DNA of 5,930 bases from an uncultured Bacillota bacterium (GCA_947088415.1 CAMUGK010000057.1:1-5930); one strand, 5' to 3'; counted from the stretch's first letter, positions 1 to 5,232 are shown. Numbers and translations are program-made. Notes: generated by a model from the letters alone, not told the origin.

Positions 1-686
1 TGAGTAAGTTTGCCAACTGCAAGCTTGCCAACATAGTCATTATGTTCGGCAGAAGAAATAAGCATTTGAGTTGATTTAGTCTCATCGCCTTCAGGTGCTG
101 GTATGTGCGAAATGATTGCCTCAAACAAAGGTGTCATATCACTGCCAACCTTGTTAATATCTGTTGAAGCAATACCTTGTCTTGCAGAAGCAAAAACGAA
201 TGGAGAATTTAATTGTTCTTCATCTGCATCTAGTTCAAGGAATAACTCTAAAACTTCGTCAACAACTTCGTGAAGTCTTGCATCAGGTTTATCAATTTTG
301 TTTACAACGACAACAACTTTAAGTTTAAGTGCTAAAGCCCTTTCAAGCACAAAACGAGTTTGTGGCATTGGGCCTTCATAAGCGTCAACCACAAGCAAAA
401 CACCGTCAACCATTTTTAAAACACGTTCAACTTCGCCACCAAAGTCGGCGTGACCAGGGGTATCAATAACATTAATTTTTACGTCGCCATAAAGACAAGA
501 GCAATTTTTAGATAAAATAGTAATTCCTCTTTCTTTTTCAATAGCATTAGAGTCCATAACTCTGTCTTCAACCACTTGGTTTTCTCTAAATACACTGCCT
601 TGTTTAAGAAGTGCGTCAACCAAACTTGTTTTGCCATGGTCAACGTGAGCAATAATAGCAATGTTTCTAATCTTTTCGTTTTTCAT
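1..686 (-). CDS. typA: TypA/BipA ribosome-binding GTPase, N-terminal part (cut by window edge)
   Basis: The visible 228 codons encode the complete GTP-binding domain of a translational GTPase. Seen directly: G1 AHVDHGKT (residues 13-20), switch I ERGITI (52-57), G3 DTPGHADFGGEVERV (75-89), G4 NKID (129-132) and G5 SAR (167-169). The phrases MDSNAIEKERGITIL and EGPMPQTRFV, and the direct run from DTPGH into ADFGGEVERV, are typical of TypA/BipA and separate it from EF-G, LepA and EF-Tu. Family members are about 600 residues, so roughly the last 60 percent (the rest of domain II, the EF-G-like domains and the TypA C-terminal domain) lies beyond position 1. TypA binds the 70S ribosome and aids ribosome assembly and growth under stress or cold in studied bacteria. 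The ATG at 684-686 is preceded by AAGGA (697-701, 10 nt away). It is transcribed divergently from the XRE gene. Confidence 0.95.
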   Translation of the reverse strand, partial: MKNEKIRNIAIIAHVDHGKTSLVDALLKQGSVFRENQVVEDRVMDSNAIEKERGITILSKNCSCLYGDVKINVIDTPGHADFGGEVERVLKMVDGVLLVVDAYEGPMPQTRFVLERALALKLKVVVVVNKIDKPDARLHEVVDEVLELFLELDADEEQLNSPFVFASARQGIASTDINKVGSDMTPLFEAIISHIPAPEGDETKSTQMLISSAEHNDYVGKLAVGKLT

Positions 687-714
687 TTTTCTAGTTTCCT
701 TTTCTTAACACTTT

Positions 715-743
715 ATTTTACCACAAAAGAAGTTATAATTCAA
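715..743 (-). promoter_or_regulatory. sigma70-type promoter of typA
   Basis: On the minus strand the -35 box is TTGAAT (738-743), followed by a 17-nt spacer and the -10 box TAAAAT (715-720). A TGG directly before the -10 box gives an extended -10 (TGn). Transcription should begin near 708, leaving a leader of about 22 nt before the typA ATG with the AAGGA site inside it. Confidence 0.75.
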
Positions 744-816
744 GGAAGATAGAGAAAAAATATAAAAAATTTTGAAAATCACCAGTCTAGCACAGTGAAA
801 AAGTATTTTGTTTGTG

Positions 817-841
817 TTATTCTCTTTATAAAGGAGAATAA
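817..841 (+). promoter_or_regulatory. 25-bp near-perfect palindrome over the XRE gene's ribosome binding site
   Basis: TTATTCTC (817-824) and GAGAATAA (834-841) are perfect inverted arms. The centre TTTATAAAG is itself palindromic as CTTTATAAAG (824-833), offset by one base, so the whole is a palindrome with one extra G. It contains the Shine-Dalgarno AAGGAG (831-836) and ends 3 nt before the start codon. It could be a DNA operator for the encoded XRE protein or an mRNA hairpin hiding the ribosome binding site. The role is inferred; the symmetry is seen. Confidence 0.55.
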
Positions 842-844
842 AAT

Positions 845-1081
845 ATGAACAAGAAACAAATTTTCGCTTTAAGAATACAAGAAACAATGGAAAGAAAAAA
901 GATTTCCATAGAAATGTTAAGTCAAAGTTCTGGATTGTCACAAAACAGATTAAAAAACATATTAAAAGTTAAAGCCAAACGTATTCCTATTAGCACTATT
1001 TTTGTAATTAGCGAAGCGTTAGACGTTTCGACCGATTATCTTTTAGATTTTACTGGACCTAAAAAGTGTGATATGGCTTAA
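845..1081 (+). CDS. small XRE/Cro-C1-type helix-turn-helix regulator (78 aa)
   Basis: The protein is essentially one helix-turn-helix domain. Residues about 8-17 form helix 1, IEMLSQSSG (22-30) helix 2, and LSQNRLKNILK (31-41) the turn and recognition helix. PISTIFVISEALDVSTDYLLDF (48-69) matches the helix 4/5 part of the family, in which the IA..L.VS.D.LL pattern is typical. There is no ligand-binding, membrane or oligomerisation extension, so it should act as a small cytoplasmic dimeric DNA-binding protein, probably a repressor. The start is set by AAGGAG (831-836) 8 nt before the ATG. It is monocistronic, divergent from typA and followed by repeats. I found no convincing -35/-10 pair. A palindrome covers the ribosome binding site, suggesting autoregulation (inference). 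Targets are unknown. It could be a remnant of a mobile element or toxin-antitoxin locus, but no partner gene is present. Confidence 0.88.
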   Translation: MNKKQIFALRIQETMERKKISIEMLSQSSGLSQNRLKNILKVKAKRIPISTIFVISEALDVSTDYLLDFTGPKKCDMA

Positions 1082-1091
1082 GATCTTTTCC

Positions 1092-1215
1092 CTTTAGATT
1101 TCTCCGCGTCGTTCACGATGTTCACTTTGGTCGAAATGACGGCGACCAAATGTCGCTCGACTAGGCTTCGCAAAACGCATTTATGTCATCCTGAGCGTAG
1201 TCGAAGGATCTAAAG
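1092..1215. repeat. composite intergenic repeat bounded by CTTTAGAT/ATCTAAAG
   Basis: The 124-bp unit has 8-bp perfect inverted ends, CTTTAGAT (1092-1099) and ATCTAAAG (1208-1215). The right part carries TGTCATCCTGAGCG followed by TAGTCGAAGGATC (1184-1210). The left part carries GATTTCTCCGCG (1097-1108) and GGTCGAAATGACG (1129-1141), in inverted sense. I recognise this GTCATCCTGAG/GTCGAAGGATC and GATTTCTCC/GTCGAAATGAC wording from intergenic repeats common in many bacterial genomes, where it occurs as inverted pairs. A small perfect hairpin GCGAC-CAAAT-GTCGC lies at 1142-1156. The unit has no coding capacity and its GC is higher than its surroundings. It may be a REP-like or MITE-like element; no target-site duplication was found. 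Confidence 0.65.
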
Positions 1216-1225
1216 ACAATAAAAA

Positions 1226-1240
1226 GCAGCCACGGGCTGT
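1226..1240 (-). terminator. possible weak hairpin terminator
   Basis: CAGCC (1227-1231), loop ACG and GGCTG (1235-1239) form a 5-bp stem, extendable by a G-U pair (1226/1240). On the minus strand it is followed by TTTTTATTG (1217-1225). It resembles the stem of the stronger terminator at 1425-1442 and could be a backup for the minus-strand genes. Its T-run does not favour the plus direction, so it probably does not end the XRE transcript. It may simply be part of the repeat cluster. Confidence 0.3.
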
Positions 1241-1291
1241 CTTATTATAAGGGCGTAAAATTCTTCACTAACATTAAGAATGTCATATATT

Positions 1292-1359
1292 TGTCATGTT
1301 GAGTGAAACGAAACATCTTTTGAAGCAAAAAGATTCTTCGGCAATGCCTCAGAATGACA
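1292..1359. repeat. 68-bp imperfect palindromic repeat (long hairpin)
   Basis: The outer arms TGTCATGTTGAG (1292-1303) and CTCAGAATGACA (1348-1359) pair at 10 of 12 positions. The inner arms CGAAACATCTTTT (1309-1321) and AAAAGATTCTTCG (1328-1340) pair at 11 of 13, with a short loop between them. The sequence resembles the TGTCATTCTGAG/CGAAGAATCTTTT intergenic repeats found in many bacterial genomes, and shares TGTCAT..TGAG with the unit at 1184. It has no coding capacity. Transcribed, it would fold into one long stem. Whether it is mobile cannot be told from a single copy. Confidence 0.65.
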
Positions 1360-1420
1360 TGGATATTTTATAACATCAATAATCGCCAAGCGTGAGGCCT
1401 ATCGTGCAACATTTGGTTGC

Positions 1421-1442
1421 AAAAAACAGCCGAATGGCTGTT
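1421..1442 (-). terminator. intrinsic terminator of the zinc-ribbon/orphan pair
   Basis: On the minus strand AACAGCC-ATTC-GGCTGTT forms a perfect 7-bp stem (1425-1442) with a 4-nt loop and a run of T (complement of the six A at 1421-1426). The first stem bases overlap the TAA stop of the 224-residue gene (1441-1443), so termination would occur right after translation ends. Confidence 0.75.
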
Positions 1443-2115
1443 AAAATTCTATGGCTTCAAGCAAAGCTTCTTCTGCTTGATTTATTACAGTGTTAGGTTT
1501 TTTGTTGTCTTTATTTATTGATGGCATACTTTCGGCATTTGCACAATTGCCGTCATGACATTTGCAGTTCTCACAATCTTCTTCATTAAAAACTTCTTTA
1601 ATTTTTAAGTCTTGTTCAAGAGTAGATGCTTGAATTTCTTCTCTTAAAGCAAACTTATTTTCAGAAACAGGAAGTTCGATCATATATTCATAAAGTGTGT
1701 CTAAATTTCTAGGAAGGTCTATATAAAAACATCTACCTTCATATTTCCCGCTGTTTCCACGCACAACATTAAAGCCATACATATCTTTTGTGAGATTTAT
1801 AAGAAGTTCATCAAAAGGAAGTCCGTTAATTTCCATTGTTTCGTCAAATTGAAATCTAAGCCAAATTCCTTTTTCTATTGCTTTCATGGTTTCATCATGC
1901 AAGCTTACTCCATAGGCAGGCATAACACGACAATCTTTAAGCAGTGCGACAAAAAGGTCGTCAAACTTTTGTGTGTCTTTCTCTGTCATCTCAATTTGAT
2001 TTCCATTGTTATATGCACTAAACAAAATATTCTCCTTAAGTTTATTTACATCCGAGCATTCTTGGCCTGCAAACATTGTGATTATTGTCAAAAATGCAAA
2101 CATCAATTTAATCAT
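1441..2115 (-). CDS. uncharacterised 224-aa protein with C-terminal Cys cluster
   Basis: I do not recognise the family. The first 17 residues, MIKLMFAFLTIITMFAG, are hydrophobic and could be a short signal peptide or an N-terminal core helix. C20 lacks a proper lipobox, so it is probably not a lipoprotein. Residues about 40-150 look like a compact mixed alpha/beta domain (KGIWLRFQF, RCFYIDLP and YEYMIELPV read as strands). Residues 181-191 hold C-x2-C-x-C-x4-C (CENCKCHDGNC), a possible metal site, followed by an Asn/Lys-rich linker and an acidic C-terminal helix. The ATG at 2113-2115 is preferred because AAGGAG lies 6 nt upstream (2122-2127); a second Met at codon 5 has no such site. It lies 50 bp downstream of the zinc-ribbon gene on the same strand, without a good promoter or a terminator between, so it is probably co-transcribed. 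Confidence 0.8.
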   Translation of the reverse strand: MIKLMFAFLTIITMFAGQECSDVNKLKENILFSAYNNGNQIEMTEKDTQKFDDLFVALLKDCRVMPAYGVSLHDETMKAIEKGIWLRFQFDETMEINGLPFDELLINLTKDMYGFNVVRGNSGKYEGRCFYIDLPRNLDTLYEYMIELPVSENKFALREEIQASTLEQDLKIKEVFNEEDCENCKCHDGNCANAESMPSINKDNKKPNTVINQAEEALLEAIEF

Positions 2116-2146
2116 TTCTCACTCCTTATAGGTTATTGTGAGAAAT
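2114..2146 (-). promoter_or_regulatory. 9-bp inverted repeat enclosing the orphan gene's ribosome binding site and start
   Basis: In the minus-strand transcript ATTTCTCAC (2138-2146) pairs perfectly with GTGAGAAAT (2114-2122). The 15-nt loop between holds AAGGA of the Shine-Dalgarno, and the last G of AAGGAG and the A and T of the start codon are in the stem. This is the layout of a translation-limiting hairpin, or of a protein-binding operator at DNA level. It is too short and T-poor on its 3' side for a terminator. Confidence 0.5.
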
Positions 2147-2165
2147 TTAATATATTTTTATACTT

Positions 2166-2450
2166 TTATTTTTTTCTATTTTTTCTCAAAGCATCATCCA
2201 TAAAATGTTCATCTACCACTTGTCCTAATAAATTAACAATAAACTTATGGTAGGTCCTTTTATAATAACTTTTACATTTTGGATTCATACAAATCAATCT
2301 TCCTCGTCTTACCAAAAAGACAGATTCATAAACACTGTCCCACGCAGCCTTACTTACCATTCCTTCTGGAACAGATTCTTCTGGAACAAGTGGCCTGCCA
2401 CAATCTGGGCATTTCTTGCCTCTAGACAACATTTGTGCAAAAATATCCAT
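2166..2450 (-). CDS. small zinc-ribbon protein (94 aa), function unknown
   Basis: Two cysteine pairs, CPDCGRP (C14, C17) and CMNPKC (C54, C59), separated by 36 residues suggest one zinc-binding ribbon. The second pair is CxxxxC, not the usual CxxC. The stretch between, including WDSVYESVFLVRRGRLIC (37-54), would form the ribbon's strands. The C-terminal part is basic (DDALRKNRKK at the end). No signal peptide or membrane segment is visible, so it is likely cytoplasmic, perhaps nucleic-acid or protein binding (inference). GGAG (2458-2461) lies 7 nt before the ATG. It is first in a likely two-gene unit with the 224-residue orphan. I do not recognise a named family. Confidence 0.8.
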   Translation of the reverse strand: MDIFAQMLSRGKKCPDCGRPLVPEESVPEGMVSKAAWDSVYESVFLVRRGRLICMNPKCKSYYKRTYHKFIVNLLGQVVDEHFMDDALRKNRKK

Positions 2451-2473
2451 GTTTTTTCTCCATTGTTAAATTT

Positions 2474-2502
2474 ATTATATCACAAGACATAGATTTTATC
2501 AA
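2474..2502 (-). promoter_or_regulatory. extended -10 promoter of the zinc-ribbon gene
   Basis: On the minus strand: TTGATA (2497-2502), a 17-nt spacer, then TATAAT (2474-2479) preceded by TGA, giving an extended TGn -10. The predicted start is near 2467, about 17 nt before the ATG. The -35 box touches the T-run of the lipoprotein gene's terminator, so the two transcription units are packed end to end. Confidence 0.8.
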
Positions 2503-2504
2503 AC

Positions 2505-2530
2505 AAAAAAGGAAGAATTATTATTCTTCC
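2505..2530 (-). terminator. intrinsic terminator of the lipoprotein gene
   Basis: A perfect 8-bp stem, GGAAGAAT-AATA-ATTCTTCC on the minus strand (2511-2530), is followed by TTTTTTGTTT. The gene's TAA stop (2521-2523) falls in the loop and adjoining stem base, so the hairpin's 5' arm encodes the last residues (VEE). Confidence 0.88.
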
Positions 2531-3954
2531 ACTTTTGGTTTTCTTTCGTTTACAGTCTTCCCTAAAAGTTGATAATTTCCGCCACCCTTTCTAACACGAT
2601 ACATATATAAGTTGTCATCAGTTGGCTTTTCTTCGCCTTCTTTAAGTTCAAGTTCAACATCTTCAAGTTTTGCATAGAAATAGATATAATTTTTGTCTGC
2701 CCCAAATTTGCCCGTTTGCAATGATGTCATTGTAACCATTGTTTCTGATTGTGGTTTTGTTTCATCACTTCCAGAAAGTGGTTTGCAAGAAATTCGAGCA
2801 ATTGTGTTTGTGTTTGAATTTATCTCAGAATTAGAGCTTGAATAATAAACATATTCGCCATCAACAAATAAGATATCTGAATACTGGCTCTTTTTAAGAA
2901 TTAATTTTTCAGCAATATCTTGATTAGCACGTTTATACATTATGTTTTCACTTGCACCTTTGTATAAATAGCCTTTAAAAGCATCATCTTTGCTTATAAG
3001 ACGAATATCTGAAGCTGAACCAACAACAAAAGTTTTTTCGCCATTATCAAATTTTTCGTCCTTTTGAATATTTTCAATATTGCGATAAAAAGTTTGATTT
3101 GCATCATCGCTGTCTGTATAGAAAATCACATCTTCAACTTTATCAATAAGATTGAAAGTTCTTTCATTATTATTATAAGCAACTTTATTTTCGCCAGAAT
3201 AATCAACCCCATATATCATAGTTTGAGAAGTTGACGCTTTAGTTTCAACTGTTGTATATAAAACTTTATCTAAATTTCCATCTTCGTTTACATCAGCAAA
3301 CACAGCTGTAACCGCCTTTTCAGCAATTAATTTTGCCTTGCCTGCTTTGTTTGAAAGGTCAACTGAATATACTCTGCCAGAAAGCTGGTTTTCTTCTGAA
3401 TAAGCACCTGTCCAGCAAAGCCAATAGTAACCATTATCTAAATCTCCAACAGGAGCAAACTTTGCATCACTTCCAAAATGGTCAGAAGTATAAATTTCAG
3501 TAAGTCCGTCGCCATTTAACGCACAACGCCAAAGGGTTATAAGTGAATAGTCGTTTTCAATAGGCTTTGTCTTTTTGTGTGTGTTCATAGAAGTAAAATA
3601 AATATAATCTCCTAAAACAAACATACTTTCATTTTGATAGCCTACAACTTTTTCACAAACTTTTTCAACCAAGTTTGGACTGAAATCCTTACCATTGTCA
3701 GCTTTCAAGTCTTGCGTTTTAACTCTTGCAAGATAGGAAATTTGACTGTTGCCTTTATAGTCAAAATTTTTTGCGTCAGAATATGGTGTGTAAGCGTTTG
3801 CAAAATAAGTGTAATCGCCAACGGTTACCGCACTGCCACCATAATACAAAATTTCTTTACTTTCATTTTTAATATTGCTTACTGTTGCACAGCCTGTCAA
3901 AATTAAAGCAAAGCCAAATATTAAAGTAAAAATTTTAAAAAGTCGTTTTTTCAT
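2521..3954 (-). CDS. secreted lipoprotein with beta-propeller-like repeats (477 aa)
   Basis: The N-terminus is a lipoprotein signal: positive MKKRLFK, a hydrophobic core and the lipobox LTGC with C22 as the lipidated residue, so the mature protein should be anchored outside the cell membrane. The body has recurring strand motifs of the type G-[DE]-Y-x-Y-[FY]: GDYTYF (46), GDYIYF (115), NGYYWL (174), VIFYTD (276), KGYLYK (327), GEYVYY (366) and NYIYFY (422), spaced roughly 40-70 residues apart as in beta-propeller blades. DVNEDGNLDKV (221-231) resembles a calcium-binding Dx[DN]xDG loop. No catalytic motif is visible. The ATG at 3952-3954 is chosen because CGGGAG (3960-3965) lies 5 nt upstream and the signal starts there; an in-frame GTG at 3967-3969 would add five residues and has no site. 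It is a single gene with its own promoter and terminator. Ligand binding or cell-surface sensing is a guess. Confidence 0.88.
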   Translation of the reverse strand: MKKRLFKIFTLIFGFALILTGCATVSNIKNESKEILYYGGSAVTVGDYTYFANAYTPYSDAKNFDYKGNSQISYLARVKTQDLKADNGKDFSPNLVEKVCEKVVGYQNESMFVLGDYIYFTSMNTHKKTKPIENDYSLITLWRCALNGDGLTEIYTSDHFGSDAKFAPVGDLDNGYYWLCWTGAYSEENQLSGRVYSVDLSNKAGKAKLIAEKAVTAVFADVNEDGNLDKVLYTTVETKASTSQTMIYGVDYSGENKVAYNNNERTFNLIDKVEDVIFYTDSDDANQTFYRNIENIQKDEKFDNGEKTFVVGSASDIRLISKDDAFKGYLYKGASENIMYKRANQDIAEKLILKKSQYSDILFVDGEYVYYSSSNSEINSNTNTIARISCKPLSGSDETKPQSETMVTMTSLQTGKFGADKNYIYFYAKLEDVELELKEGEEKPTDDNLYMYRVRKGGGNYQLLGKTVNERKPKVEE

Positions 3955-3990
3955 GTTATCTCCCGTCACTAACTAGTTTTTGTTCTACAT

Positions 3991-4020
3991 ATTTTACAAC
4001 AATAATCTATGGTTTGTCAA
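3991..4020 (-). promoter_or_regulatory. sigma70-type promoter of the lipoprotein gene
   Basis: Minus strand: TTGACA (4015-4020), an 18-nt spacer, then TAAAAT (3991-3996). The predicted start is near 3984, giving a leader of about 30 nt. The -35 box is one arm of the inverted repeat at 4014-4043. Confidence 0.75.
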
Positions 4021-4043
4021 TCTTTATCTTTAATAATTGACAA
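4014..4043. promoter_or_regulatory. inverted repeat overlapping the lipoprotein -35 box
   Basis: TTGTCAAT (4014-4021) and ATTGACAA (4036-4043) are perfect 8-bp arms with a 14-bp gap. There is no T-run on either side, so it is a poor terminator for the upstream phosphoesterase gene. A regulator operator is possible, but chance symmetry in AT-rich DNA cannot be excluded. Confidence 0.3.
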
Positions 4044-4061
4044 TTTTAATTTTATTTAATC

Positions 4062-4781
4062 TTAATCTTGTTTACTTTCATCATCATAAATTAAAATCAA
4101 TTTGTTTTCAGTCATATCACAAGAGGTTAAATAATATTTTATATCATTTTTAATATAACTCAACGTTGCACGTTTGTAACCATGCAAATGCCCAAAGACA
4201 ACGTCATCAACTTTATACTTTTCAAGCAAGTGTGAATATTCGCTATCTTCTCGTTTAAAATTTACTGGTGGATAATGAATCATGCAGATAGTTCTATCCT
4301 CTTCTGAAGATTTTAACTTTTCTCCCGCCTGCAAAGTAAGTTCAAGTCTGATAGCTTCACGTTTAAATATCTTTAAATTTTCTGGAGTGATTTCACTGTC
4401 GCGTTCTGGCACCTGCCAACCACGCGTCCCACAGATTATCACATTGCCAAACTTGATTGCATCATTTTGAACTGCATAAATACCGTTTGGCAAAAAATCT
4501 CGCACCGCCGAAATTGACTTCCACCAATAATCATGATTACCACGAACTATAACTTTCTTCCCTGGGAGATGCGAAAGCAGTTCAAAATCTTTTTTGGTGT
4601 CTTGCAAATTCATTGCCCATGAAAAATCGCCAGCAAGCAAAACTATATCTTCTTCGCCCACCTTTGCTTTCCAATCATCAAAAACTTTGTCAATATACCC
4701 TTCCCATACAGGTCCAAAAATATCCATAGGTTTTGGATTGTTTAAAGAAAGGTGTAAATCGCTTATAGCAAAAACCTTCAT
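4062..4781 (-). CDS. calcineurin-like metallophosphoesterase (239 aa)
   Basis: All five metallophosphoesterase blocks are present: DLH (D8, H10), GDFSW (D52), GNHD (N82, H83, D84), HYPP (H169) and GHLHG (H198, H200). These supply the ligands of a two-metal site (usually Mn or Fe) that hydrolyses phosphoester bonds, so the enzyme looks intact. The opening ISDLHLS...KPMDIFG..WE and GNHDYWW are characteristic of a bacterial predicted phosphohydrolase group that, from memory, is COG1768. Its physiological substrate is not established. It has no signal peptide and is cytoplasmic. The ATG directly follows the TAA of the YqeY-like gene (TAAATG), and the ribosome binding site AAGG..AAGGA lies within that gene's last codons, so translation is probably coupled. 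I see no clear terminator after it. The last residues, DDESKQD, are a short polar tail. Confidence 0.92.
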   Translation of the reverse strand: MKVFAISDLHLSLNNPKPMDIFGPVWEGYIDKVFDDWKAKVGEEDIVLLAGDFSWAMNLQDTKKDFELLSHLPGKKVIVRGNHDYWWKSISAVRDFLPNGIYAVQNDAIKFGNVIICGTRGWQVPERDSEITPENLKIFKREAIRLELTLQAGEKLKSSEEDRTICMIHYPPVNFKREDSEYSHLLEKYKVDDVVFGHLHGYKRATLSYIKNDIKYYLTSCDMTENKLILIYDDESKQD

Positions 4782-5204
4782 TTATCCTTGCCTTAAAACT
4801 TCTTGAACAACTCGCATGTCACATTGCCCGTTATAGTTTGCCTTAAAATATTTCATAACAAAAGGAATGCTTTTATCTTCAATCCCAGCAATAATCTTTG
4901 CTATTTCTTCTTTTGAAAGCATTTTAGGAAGATAACTTTCAACAATAGCAATTTGTTTAGTCAAGGCTTCAACTTGTGCAAGGTTGCCAACTTTTGCATA
5001 ATTTTCTTTTTCTTCGTTAAGTTCTTTTAACGCCTTTTGCAAAATGTTTGCAGCGTCGCCGTCATTAAGCTCTTCACCTTTTTCTCTTTTTTTGATAACT
5101 TCAAGCATAAACTTATTGATAAGAACGCTGTAAATACTTCTTGCAACAACATCTTTATCTTTCATAGCTTGCACATTGGCTTTTTTAATTTCATCGTATA
5201 TCAT
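4782..5204 (-). CDS. GatB/YqeY-domain protein (140 aa)
   Basis: The protein matches the stand-alone YqeY family: an N-terminal helix MIYDEIKKANVQAMKDKDVVARSIYSVL, the charged KKREKGEELNDGDAANILQKALKE segment (about 39-62), EKENYAKVGN (65-74) and EVESYLPKML-like IVESYLPKMLSKEEI (87-101). The length is close to the usual 145-150. The C-terminal region shares the helical tail domain of the amidotransferase subunit GatB, which contacts tRNA. The role of stand-alone YqeY is uncertain and a link to tRNA or translation is only suspected. The typical final GKADM(K)xV block appears here as NGQCDMRVVQEVLRQG. The start at 5202-5204 has AAGGAG (5211-5216) 6 nt upstream. It is first in an operon with the phosphoesterase, stop and start codons abutting. 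Confidence 0.93.
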   Translation of the reverse strand: MIYDEIKKANVQAMKDKDVVARSIYSVLINKFMLEVIKKREKGEELNDGDAANILQKALKELNEEKENYAKVGNLAQVEALTKQIAIVESYLPKMLSKEEIAKIIAGIEDKSIPFVMKYFKANYNGQCDMRVVQEVLRQG

Positions 5205-5232
5205 ATTAAACTCCTTATTTAGTGTTTATTTT

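Larger units (their letters stand above)
1082..1440. other. gene-free, repeat-rich intergenic region
   Basis: This 359-bp gap lies between the convergent XRE gene (plus) and the 224-residue orphan (minus). I see no credible reading frame or RNA gene in it. It holds the two composite palindromes and the terminators listed separately, plus smaller inverted repeats: ATTCTT/AAGAAT (1260-1265 and 1276-1281), followed by a stray TGTCAT that may be a decayed repeat copy, and TGCAAC-ATTTG-GTTGCA (1405-1421). The higher GC around 1100-1200 contrasts with the AT-rich neighbours, consistent with inserted repeat material. Confidence 0.7.

Noticed and set aside
772..800. Promoter for the XRE gene based on TTGAAA at 772-777
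   Set aside because: No acceptable -10 box occurs 16-18 bp downstream. The TATAAA at 827-832 overlaps the ribosome binding site and has no -35 partner.
705..941. Minus-strand open frame across the typA/XRE intergenic region
   Set aside because: It runs through the typA promoter and antisense to the XRE gene, has a low-complexity Phe-rich composition, and has no family resemblance.
1082..1440. CRISPR array in the repeat-rich gap
   Set aside because: The repeats are inverted, diverged and irregularly spaced. There are no identical direct repeats with equal spacers and no cas genes.
1849..2253. Plus-strand open frame of 134 codons antisense to the orphan and zinc-ribbon genes
   Set aside because: It crosses the boundary of two well-supported minus-strand genes, is Phe/Cys-rich as expected for a shadow frame, and has no convincing ribosome binding site.
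3634..3906. Plus-strand open frame inside the lipoprotein gene
   Set aside because: It is the antisense of a clear lipoprotein coding region, with no promoter and no recognisable domain.
3955..3969. GTG start extending the lipoprotein by five residues
   Set aside because: The good ribosome binding site CGGGAG (3960-3965) lies inside this stretch and serves the ATG at 3954, where the lipoprotein signal begins.
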